From NCBI RefSeq assembly GCF_000346465.2, contig NC_034012.1:14405119-14469118 (forward strand): a DNA stretch of 64,000 nt, in the 5' to 3' direction. A model generated the notes under the pieces. The model was not told where the DNA came from. It did no database searches and saw only the letters and a list, made by a program, of their open reading frames with translations. Source of the stretch: Prunus persica. Lineage: Eukaryota > Streptophyta > Magnoliopsida > Rosales > Rosaceae. This document shows, one piece after another, positions 54,928 to 64,000 of the stretch (the first letter of the stretch is position 1; each line of letters opens with the position of its first letter). The translations under genes were made by a program, and so were the position numbers.

Positions 54928-57900
54928 CTAGCCATTTGGTAACCTTTGAAATGTATTTGTAATATCCCAAACCATAATTTTGTTCAATAGGAGTACCAAT
55001 GGGCTCATATCCTTTAATAAATCAAGAACATATTTTCTCTGTGACAAGAAAATTCCCTGTGCAAAACAAGTCACTTTAATGCCCAAAAAGTATTTTAATC
55101 CACCAAGATCCTTCATATCAAACTCAGAAGCTAATAATAGCCCTTCAGTTTGTCAATTTCATCAAGATCATCACAAGTCACAATCATATCATCCACATAA
55201 ATAATAAGATTTGTTAACTTACTACTCTGTCTTTTAAGAAATAAAGTATGATCAGCATTACTCTGCTCATTACCATATTTTTTTCATAGCAAGAAGAAAT
55301 CTACCAAACCCATCTCTCGGAGACTGCTTCAATACAATGCCTTTTTCAATTTACTCACAACATTTGCATTACTAGGAGCACTCTAAACTGATAGCAAGGA
55401 CATGAAGACTTCCTCCTATAAATCTCCATGTAAGAAGGCATTTTTCACATCATACTGCTACAATGGCTAGTCAAAATTTGCAGCTAATGATAATAAGATC
55501 CGAATAGTATTGATCTTAGCCACTCGTGCAAATGTCTCTTGATAATCAATACCATAAGTGTAAGTAAAACCTTTGGCCACAAGTCTATCATTATACATGT
55601 CAATAGAACCATCAGGTTTATGTTTAATAGTATAAAATTATTAACAACCAACCGGTTGCTTCCCTTGTGGCAACGGCACTAACTCCCGTGTTTGATTTTT
55701 CTCAAGAGCTTGCATCTTTTCTGTCATAGCACTAGTCCATTTTAAATAAGATAATCCATCTTGCACCTTAGTAGGAATAACCACCATAGACATTTGATTT
55801 ACAAATGCCTCACAAGCTTTAGATAATCTATGAATAGACATATAATTAGCAATAGGACACTTCACCTTCTCTGCAGGTTATGGTGAATATCTATCTGGCA
55901 GTTTCACATGATTGCTCCTTGATGGAAACTAATACACGCTATTATCAAAAGATTCACAATCATTGTTAGTATTAAATTATTAATCAAAGGTTCTATACTT
56001 ACCTCAGAATCATCAGCCTAACGAGAATTGAGACTGGGTACCAAAGAAGTAGTAGAGAGAGGGCGATGATGAATGGTTCAGTTGCCGGAAGGGTGACATT
56101 GATTGGTTCAGCTGCAGGAAAAGCGGTACTAATCGGTGTTGTATAAGCGGGCTCTGTGCTAGCTACCACATCACGCATTGCTAGCCAATTAACCTCAATG
56201 TTATCCTGAAATATCTCCATCCACTTCAACTCTTCAACATTACTCTCCCCCAAAAGAGGAGAAGGGGATACTGGGTGTAAAAAATACATCTCATGCTTAG
56301 AAAATGTAACATCCATAGTAACATAAAAACGCCTAGTATGAGTATAAAAGCACCAAGATTCTGATGAGGGTGATAACCAATAAAAACACACTTCACAACA
56401 CAAGGATCCAATTTTGTGCTTTGGTGTTTTTGCAAGTGCACAAAAGCAACACACCGAAAAACATGAGGTAGAAGAGTGAGATGAGAGGGGATAGAAACAT
56501 AAACCTCCAATTTAGCCAAGCGCATCTTAAACTGGAGGACACTAGTAGGAACACGATTAAGAAAGTATACTGCATAAGTGATCACTTCTTCCTAGAACCA
56601 TGGTGGCATGTGAGCACCATAAGACTGGCACGAATAATTTCAAGAAGTTGTCTATTCTTCCTTTCAACCACATCATTATGTTGATGTGTGCAGGGACAAG
56701 TAGTCTCATGAAGAATTCCATTTTTCTGAAAATAACTTTGTAGGACTTTCTTTGCATATTCACCACCAATATTGTAACGAAGCACCTTTAAAGTAGCAGA
56801 AAACTAAGTTTTAATCATCTTGTGAAAAATCTGAAAGCACTCAGAAATATCACTCTTATTTTTCATCAAGTGCAACCACGTCATGTGGGTTCAATCATCT
56901 ACAAAAATAACAAACCAATGGAAGCTATAAGTAGTAGTAACTGGAGCAGGACCCTAAACAAAGGCACAAATCTTTTATTAGAACTAACAGGATAAGTTGC
57001 ACGATGACTTTTGGCCAAAATGCAGGTGTCACACTTAAAATCCGAAAGTTTACAACCCGAAAATAAAGAAGGAAACAAGTGCTCTAAATAGCCAAATGAA
57101 GCATGACCCAAACGAAGATGCCATAACCACATTTGATCCTCAAATGCACGGTTCGAACCCCTTGACAGATAGAGATTTGCCCGCACACACATCATCCACA
57201 TAATATAAGCCCCCTCTCTTAGTACCACGCCCAATAATCTCCCCACTTCTGAAATCCTGAAGAACACAGAAAGTAGGATAGATCAATACTAAACAATTTA
57301 ATTATTTTATTATCTGCGAAATAAATAACAAATTATGAGAGAGCGCAGTAACCAATAAAGAATGTTCCAATGTCAGAGAATGAGTGAAATCAACACTTTC
57401 AGCACTAGTAACTGGAGAATGCACACCATTAGCATTAGCAATAGTAGAACAAGTAGGAGAATGATGATGGTGAAGAAGAGATGCATCAAACATCATATGA
57501 TAAGTAGCTCCTGAATCAAGAATCCAACCATGATCATTTTTAGAATCAGTAGCAAGGAGAACCATAAAGGTGAATTAGGGTAAGATAGAGCACGACAAGG
57601 GTTGAATAAAATGCAGCAAATTGCGGCAAGGGTATAAAAAAATAGGGTTGCAGGGTACAACAGCAGGATATGGCAGCAGCAAGGCAACAGCAGCAGCACG
57701 GTATAGCGGCGGCAAAGAGAAGGCAACAGGGAACGGCAACATGGTAATGGCAAAGGGTAAGTCATATAGAGCAAGGATTGCAGCGGGAGCAGGATCCTAG
57801 GATCACTCCTGTGATACCAACTTAAATAGAATGAGGGTTCTGCATAATTCAGTGTATTCTATTATTCTCACAATAATGAGGTATTTTTAGTGATACAAAT

Positions 57901-58022
57901 AGAAGCCTATCTAGGAAAGGAAAAAGAAAATAAATACAATCCCGATCAATCCGATATTCCTATAATTACAAATATACAAAATCAATTACAATAAAGAATA
58001 ATTGAATTGATTCATGCCAACA
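54928..58022 (-). mobile_element. Degenerate Copia retrotransposon 3
   Basis: On the minus strand: LTR about 58022-57821 (TGTTGGCATGAATC...), PBS TGGTATCACAGG at 57819-57808, and almost no gag. Then come protease (GWILDSGATYHM, 57302-57565), GAG-pre-integrase (LWHLRLGHASFGYLEHL, 56899-57267), integrase pieces (GGEYAKKVLQSYF, ERKNRQLLEIIRASL, 56557-56785), and a post-integrase region with LDPCVVKCVFIGYHPHQ (56226-56585). RT pieces follow (SYLKWTSAMTEKMQALEKNQ, 55641-55865; MKDLGGLKYFLGIKV, 54928-55116). Many stops and frameshifts are present. RNase H and the 3' LTR are missing. It is clearly older than Copia 1 and 2. Confidence 0.85.
57821..58022 (-). repeat. Copia 3 5' LTR
   Basis: About 200 bp. 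The outer end is TGTTGG; the inner end lacks a clear CA before the PBS, so it has decayed. Confidence 0.6.
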
Positions 58023-59127
58023 TGATTGACCAGCACATAGTTTGATGGAGGAAGGGAGGCGGGGAACTTATTTAAGATGATAAGGAAGTTTGTGGGCACT
58101 ATCTGGTTCGTTTTGGTCCTTTGGATCTCAATTTTTTTTACCCATATATGTAATGTGTAGAAGTTCTCTTCGTTTTCTATTATTGCAGATTTGTTGATAG
58201 TTCATCACTCTAGTCAAGTACTGGACCCTTTTAGCTTCAGTGGTGATCTGATGAGGTGATTTTTCGTGTGCTAGGCTTTGATTTGGCTTCTTTAGATGTG
58301 GCGATATTGCTTGTTTGGATGCGGACAACATGGGTTAAACAGACCAAATTGGGCAATAGAGGGCATTGAGGTGGTGGAGATTCAAAGGGTCAAACCGTAT
58401 ATGTTTATTGAATATTTGTAAATTGTAATGAAGATTAAATCAAAGCCAATATGTTTATTGAAATGTTTACTGTACAGGAAATTGCAGTGAAAGTCAATAT
58501 TTTTATTGAATTGTTTTTGGAATTCTAATGAAATTGCAATCAAGCCCGGACATCAATATCTTTATGGTGCATATCTTGTTAATTAATCATTGGAATACGA
58601 AAAGTAAGAAACATACCAATAGAAAATGTATGAATACTTAATAAAATATATGAAAGGTAAGAAATATACCAACCAATCAAATACTTAATAAAATATCTGT
58701 ATAAATTGAAGTTGATTGGCTATATGATGGGCCCATTGTACTTTAGATACTTTTGAAAGTCAATGAAATGCTTGTCACGAGTGTTATTAGAATGGTGACA
58801 ATGAGCACTGCGACTAAAACTTTTACTCATAAAAAAATGTGATGAAAGATAAATAATAAAAATAGAATTCACATAGCAATATTAATTAATTTTTTAAAAA
58901 TAAGGTTATTGAAATTATTAGGATTTATACGGCAGGTGAAAATTGGAAAAGAAAAAAGTTCATATCCTTACTTTTCTTTAAAAAAAAATATATGAGAAAA
59001 ATTGAAAGTTATGTACAATTTCAGGGGACAAATTATCAGTTTAGCCTCAAAACAAACAATTTTAAAGTATGAGTACAAACATTTAAAGCAACAAGAGCGC
59101 TTAAATTTAGTGCAGACCATCCCATTT
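58023..59127. other. AT-rich interval, no gene
   Basis: Contains a diverged direct repeat (TATGTTTATTGAA..GTAA..GAA-AATC.AAG.CAATAT, about 58400-58560) and no coding signal. Confidence 0.6.
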
Positions 59128-59600
59128 TTACTTTTCCTTCATAAATTCTACCAATTCCTTGCACTCTTCAATAGCTCTTGCGTCCACGCCGTTCCTCACT
59201 AACGGTGGAAAGAACAGCCAAGTCGCGGTAACCACCACAAACCCGATGGTCAACAGCGTTGACACAATCCAATGCAGCTGCCACCTTCCACCACTTAACG
59301 CTCTCTTCACACCAAACTCCACCACCAAACACATCCCATGAAGAACAAAATACCATGTCACTTCCCATGTGGGAGGCACACGTGTCATGTAAAAAAATAT
59401 GAGCTCGTGCATCAAACCGGATACTTAAAAAGCAACAAAAACAGCTGGCAGCGGGCCCCACTTGGGCCCCTAGAAGGTCTCCATGGCCAACCGCACAGAC
59501 TTATGTACCGTGTGGCGAAGTGTATTTGTTACCATGAGGTTCCACCTCCGACCCCAGAAATCTTGTAGCGAAGTAGGAAGGTAAGGCTCATTGGACGGTT
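59128..59600 (-). pseudogene. Wax-synthase pseudogene, 3' part only
   Basis: The minus strand reads [20 protein letters not shown] and then meets TAG (after METF) and TAA (before VSGLMHE). It continues open: SGLMHELIFFYMTRVPPTWE, TWYFVLHGMCLVVEFGVKRA, WLFFPPLVRNGVDARAIEE to the TAG at 59128. It is a tandem duplicate of the gene at 60822-61943, lacking the first about 215 residues. Two in-frame stops make it non-functional. Confidence 0.9.
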
Positions 59601-59952
59601 ATCATCAGCCCTCGCGGATGTAGGATTTATTTGTAGTGAAATTCATATGCATCACGTGTGCATGAGGCTCCAAAATTGATGGATGCAAACCCTATATTTC
59701 TAAAACTATCTTTCTCGCAATGGAGAGCTCTACATACGAGGTTTTGTATTAAGAATTTTAAATTTTTATATGATGTAATTTTTAATCTATATAATTTTTT
59801 TTATTGTTAACTAATTTTGTGTTAATTAATAGTTATGTCACAAATAAGAGGAAAAAAATAAAATTGAGCAATGGATCCTTTTGGCATAAAAATGAGCACC
59901 TACATATGAAGTGTGTGTATCAATCAACTATCTTTTGCACCAATAATATGCA
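59601..59952. other. Spacer between the two wax-synthase copies
   Basis: No coding signal. Read on minus, 59952-59918 continues the ancestral C-terminus of the intact gene. Confidence 0.6.
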
Positions 59953-60832
59953 AGGGCAGATTAGGCCTCATCATTTGGCCCGCGGGCTCATGGGTCAATG
60001 GGGGCCTACCCGGCCATCGAAAAAAGCTCGGCCCAGCCCGTTATGGGCTTTGAGATGGCCCGGCCCGCTTTGGACTGGGCTAGGCTTAGGCTTGGGTGTC
60101 TGAAGCCCGGTCCGGCTTATAGGCCCGACCCGATTAAGCCCAAGAAAGCCCGGCCCGTTAGGCCTGCATACATATATAATTATGTATAAATAAGAGTTTA
60201 GGTTTAGGATTATATCACTTAAATCACATATATAATTTGTTTCATTTCATTTACTTTTCTTTACGCATTCCTAATTTATAATTGGATGATTAGCACATTA
60301 ATTTGTGTCAATTATTAATTCAACAATTATATATATATATAAATAAGATGAACAACATATCACATCACCAAATATAATCATATCACGAAACATAATCGTA
60401 CCACTACATATAATCATGCTTTTCTTGAACACATCACCAAATATTTGCATATTTATTCATACCATCCTTTAAAAAAATATTTTTTTGATACTTATTATTT
60501 TTTAAAATGTATTACGATCTAATTATGTAATAACCTCAAAAAGAATACTTGATTATATTATTTTTGTGGAAAATATTATAAGTTGTGTGACTTTATTGGG
60601 TGTTTTATGAATTTGGTTTGATGTGAAAATATTAGAATTAAGTGAGTTTAATCTCAGATTTAAACTAAAATGCCCTTAGGATTAAGTTTATGATTTTTTT
60701 TTTAATGAAGTAGGGCCCGTTTAGGCCCGGCCCATTGAGCTTAGCCCAGCCCGGCTCATGAGGCGGGCTTGGGCTTTCAATTTTTAAAAAAACCCAGCCC
60801 GGCCCAGCCCATTGACGAGCCTTAGGGCAGAT
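59953..60832. mobile_element. GGCCC-rich nonautonomous DNA transposon, copy 2
   Basis: The 862-bp element 59962-60823 is flanked by AGGGCAGAT (59953-59961 and 60824-60832). Its ends, TAGGCCTCATCATTTGG and reversed AAGGCTCGTCAATGG, match those of copy 1. It is in inverted orientation relative to that copy. Its right end overlaps the stop codon of the adjacent wax-synthase gene. Confidence 0.85.
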
Positions 60833-61943
60833 AAGCCTTGACAAAATCTATCATAATCCCATACTCATTTATAGCCTTCAAATCCACACCATTTCTCCGC
60901 AATTGAGGAAAGAACAGCCAATTGCCCGTCACAGCCAAAAACACTATTGTCAACGGCATCGAAACCACTGGGTGCAATCGCCACCTGTCAGTCGCCGCCT
61001 TCTTCACCTCTATCTCAACCGCCATGCAAACGCCGTGTAGGACAAAGAACCACATCACTTCCCACGTGGGAGACACACATGTAAGATAATAGTATATCGC
61101 CTCGTGCATTAAACCTGAGACTGCAAAAGTGGACATCACAGCCAAGAACAGGGACCACCGAGGCCCAAGTATACGCATAGATATACAGCGTACAGGGTCG
61201 TAGACGACGGGGCGTAGGATGTTGGTGACCATGAGGTTCCACCTGCGGCCCCAAAAGTCTTGAAGCGAAGTGGAAAGGTAGGGCTCGGTGAACTGTGGCT
61301 CGAGCTCAAATCCAAGTATGGCTCGAGCTGGGATGGCGCTCAAGGCCAGCACAAGTTCTATGCCAAGGTACATGTGGCAGCAATACATAGCCAAGATTAT
61401 GTATGGGTGTAAATGTGGTATATATTCATATGTCCTAATGACCAAAGCCAAAAGCAAGGCTTTTATGGCCAGCAAAATTGACTTATTGGGCACATTTGTG
61501 AGGGTTTGATCAATTGGGTTCACAGATTTCTTGGGTTTTGGGGTGGATTGGTGAGATGGGTTTTTGTTATTTTGATGGGATAGAGGGTTTTGATCTGTGT
61601 TTTTGGGAGATTTTTGAGGTGGGTTTTGTTTGATTTTAATGGGAAGGCAAGCTATGGAGATGAATTGAACAAGTGTTGGTGGGGTTGGGGATAAAGGGCC
61701 AAGGTTAAAGGAGAAGAGGAGGAGCTTGAAGATGCCAAGCCAAACCAGAAAGAAAGTTGTGGGCCCACAGAGATGGAATGAGTGGAGATTCAAGGGGAAG
61801 ATGATGAAGATGTAGAAGATGGGGAGGAGAGAGATAAGCCTGATGATGTCCTTTGGGATTTTGGCTGCTATGTAGTAACAATAACATAAAGAGGTGTTGG
61901 TTAGGATCCATACCTTGATGAAGTTGTTGATTTCACCATCCAT
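60822..61943 (-). CDS. Wax synthase-like long-chain-alcohol O-fatty-acyltransferase (MBOAT)
   Basis: A single exon of 373 residues, the usual size for plant wax synthases (about 340-380). Several hydrophobic segments in the N-terminal 100 residues and again at about 155-210 indicate a polytopic ER membrane protein. A Pro/Asn-rich hydrophilic loop lies at about 103-155. The wax-synthase signature [20 protein letters not shown] is near residues 225-245. The conserved membrane His is in SGLMHE (His 280). The enzyme esterifies fatty alcohols with acyl-CoA to wax esters. The frame is intact from ATG 61943. The last codons AYLP-stop are produced by a transposon insertion (see findings). A truncated tandem copy lies downstream, and an LTR begins 155 bp upstream. 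Confidence 0.9.
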   Translation of the reverse strand: MDGEINNFIKVWILTNTSLCYCYYIAAKIPKDIIRLISLLPIFYIFIIFPLNLHSFHLCGPTTFFLVWLGIFKLLLFSFNLGPLSPTPPTLVQFISIACLPIKIKQNPPQKSPKNTDQNPLSHQNNKNPSHQSTPKPKKSVNPIDQTLTNVPNKSILLAIKALLLALVIRTYEYIPHLHPYIILAMYCCHMYLGIELVLALSAIPARAILGFELEPQFTEPYLSTSLQDFWGRRWNLMVTNILRPVVYDPVRCISMRILGPRWSLFLAVMSTFAVSGLMHEAIYYYLTCVSPTWEVMWFFVLHGVCMAVEIEVKKAATDRWRLHPVVSMPLTIVFLAVTGNWLFFPQLRRNGVDLKAINEYGIMIDFVKAYLP

Positions 61944-62098
61944 TTCTTGATTCCTTCTTCTTTTTTGGTAGTCTCTCTCCCTTAGATTCTCTCAAAATAC
62001 ACCTAACTTTGGGCAATGTTTTGCCTTCGTTTAAATGTTAAACCTTGTTTTTGTTTTTGTTTTTGTTTTTTTTAAATCGGAAAATGTTGAACCTTGTT
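61944..62098 (-). promoter_or_regulatory. Short upstream region of the wax-synthase gene
   Basis: Only 155 bp separate the ATG from LTR copy D. It contains a CT-rich 5'UTR-like tract (61950-61990) and TTTG/TTTTTG repeats on plus (62047-62071). No TATA box was identified, so the core promoter may lie in the LTR. Confidence 0.4.
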
Positions 62099-64000
62099 TG
62101 ACAGGACCCGATCCAAATTCCGCTTTGGAATCCGAACCAGGCCCTGTGCGTGTTCGACACCTGGCGAATGTCGGGCACAAATGACCTATTTGCCCATCTA
62201 CACAAAACATGATAAAATAACAAGATTGACTTCTACCGAAAAATCGGCAGAGTTTCCCTTGTAACTGGCTCAATACCAAAATATTTTCACCTGCCAAACA
62301 AGTACATATATATACAACCAACTGCCAGCATACGTATATATACATTCCAACAGTTCAAGTGTCAATCTAGGGCAAAACATCAGAGCGACTACTAAGAATT
62401 TACAAAGGAGTGAATCCTTTTACAAAATAAAATCTTACATCAAAGAAAGGCGCAGAAGATGGGAAGTAGCCCGGTGGTGGATTCTTGTGCACGTCTACTG
62501 CCTGGGGGAGCAAAACAACAAAAAGGGTGAGTGGACCCAAAAATAAAGTTTAGAAAATAACATATGAACATACTAACCCCACTGTAAAAACAGTTATACA
62601 AACTAGCTTATTTTATTTATTTCTGAAATCGACGCATGTATATAACTATATATTTGAAAACAGTTGAAAACTATCATTTAGGTGTACCCCTATTTCCGTC
62701 AAATCCTTATATCCGTCAATTCCTTGCATCACCATGGGTGACACATACTCGCAGGTCTCAGTGACACGAAGTCAGTCCGAGCCGCAACTAGCAGGATGCA
62801 GGGGACCGTAGTTCACCTGATCCGCATTACTCGCTCCACACAAGTTTGAGTACCAAGGAACTCGTGGGGCAACTGTCAAGCATACTGACTAAATCGAAGG
62901 CAACAAATATAATCCGAAGGCAACATTTAATAACTGGGTACAAGGTGGTTTAAGAAAATATAAAGTTTCTGAAGCAAAACTGTTGAATAATTAACTTTCT
63001 GTAACCTTTAAAATTCTGCTGCAATTTATCTGATAATTAACGAGAATATCTTTTCCTATATACTTTAAAGGAAATTTCACTCGGCAGCGTGCAACATAAA
63101 ATATTTAACAGCATAAAACAGCTTATAACTGAAACTGAACTGCTTAAATTCATTTATTAAAACAAAGAGTCCACTCACTGATAGTCTGAGCTCGCTGGAC
63201 CTCTTCAAAGTCCCTCCTGCGAGTCAACTGGTGCCCGGTGCCTGATTCAATGACCATAATATTATATTAATACAATATAGTATTAAATTAAAAACCCTAC
63301 CCCCGGCTCCTAAAAGTACGTGCGTCAATTTAAAGTTATCTCTATGCCCATAAAAGTTTTCCTTCCACATGGGATAGTTTAGCGGTATCTTGGGACTCAA
63401 AAAGCACTAAAGTCCAAAAGGTCAATCCGGGACCCCACGGGTCTATGACCTCACAATATGATCCGGATGCCGCTAGAAGGTCCAATATATCTTGGACACA
63501 TGTCTCGAGGGTATTGGTGTTGATCGGACGGTCGGATTAATCACGATCGTGCAATCGCATAATTTCTAAACCCTAGCCCTAGGGTTCGCGATTTCAGAGT
63601 ATCCGGGACACCGATTCACGATCCGTCGAATCCTATACGTTTCTGAAATTTTCTAGAGTAACATATCTAAAAATGGTTACGATCCAACGGCTCAACAGTA
63701 TTGAACCCGATAATCGCACAATATGGAAAATCCGTTCGAGGCTCAAACGGTTTCCAAATTGAGATCCGGGAATTCCTATGCGCTCTAAGGATCGTATCAG
63801 GACACAATGTCACTGCACCACCCTCGCCAACGCTCCGCCGCACGCGCCGGCAGCGCTTGGTGTCCAAAGCGATTACGCATCGTCGAAAAATCTCAAAACC
63901 ATGGCTCCAAACTCCTACCCTAGGTATCACACCATATTTGGAACCACTTTTGTTCTTGGACCTACCCCAAAAACTGACCGGAAGTGGCCAAACACGGAGG
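62099..64000 (-). mobile_element. Gypsy-type long LTR, copy D (runs off the window)
   Basis: Begins TGACAGGACCCGATCC at 62099 and follows the family layout: the CGGCAGAGTTTCCCTTGTAA block, a GGGGGAGCAAAACA segment, the GATCGGACGGTCGGAT block (63523-63538), and the GC hairpin region with GCACGCGCCGGCAGCGC (63840-63856). The missing 3' part of the family (through GGTGTTACA) lies beyond 64000. No PBS or internal sequence is seen on its left, so it is a solo LTR or a 3' LTR end. Confidence 0.8.

Noticed and set aside
54537..54962. Pro/Ser-rich protein gene on plus
   Set aside because: No recognisable domain, pyrimidine-rich low complexity, no promoter or splice context.

Overview
The window is plant nuclear DNA. 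Genes have spliced GT-AG exons and AT-rich introns, transposons are stacked inside one another, and the gene families are plant ones: a TIR-NB-LRR gene with repeated post-LRR domains, an MBOAT wax synthase and a small secreted glycine-rich protein. The five repeated post-LRR (PL) exons recall the Prunus nematode-resistance gene Ma. A rosaceous tree is therefore my best guess, but this is inference.

Layout. 1-2.2 kb: end of a long-inverted-repeat transposon and a CACTA-like scrap. 2.26-6.3 kb (-): MFAP1, a complete splicing-factor gene with a 5'UTR intron. 6.67-9.36 kb: a 2.7-kb solo LTR with a 5-bp target duplication and an internal hairpin array. 11.2-12.2 kb (+): broken amidohydrolase gene. 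12.5-41.6 kb (-): one very large TNL disease-resistance pseudogene (TIR, NB-ARC, two LRR exons, five PL exons). Its introns hold a SINE, a gypsy-type LTR with primer-binding site, and a 6-kb LINE. Its third PL exon is split by a Copia element, and that element's own LTR is split by a second LTR element without gag or pol. 42.0-50.0 kb: a large inverted-repeat element carrying a Copia retrotransposon and an RNase H fragment. 50.3-52.9 kb: LTR fragment, a GGCCC-rich nonautonomous transposon and a Tourist-like MITE. 53.5-54.0 kb (+): glycine-rich secreted protein gene. 54.9-58.0 kb (-): degenerate Copia. 59.1-61.9 kb (-): a wax-synthase pseudogene and an intact wax-synthase gene, separated by a second GGCCC-rich transposon that supplies two bases of the intact gene's stop codon. 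62.1 kb to the end: another LTR of the solo-LTR family, starting 155 bp upstream of that gene's ATG.

Apparently intact host genes are MFAP1 (pre-mRNA splicing), the glycine-rich protein (cell wall/apoplast) and the wax synthase (wax ester synthesis). They are not functionally linked. The history of the window is mainly transposon insertion into a resistance locus. The Copia insertion in PL3 and the element inside it are both recent: paired LTRs differ by one indel in about 226 bp and three substitutions in 513 bp.

The least expected signal is structural. Two unrelated LTR-element families each carry an array of short hairpins whose loop is conserved while the stem changes with compensating bases. 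In both, the array appears to lie in the 5' leader of the element's RNA. A second candidate is a 183-residue coiled-coil reading frame, still open, antisense within the gag/pol-less LTR element.
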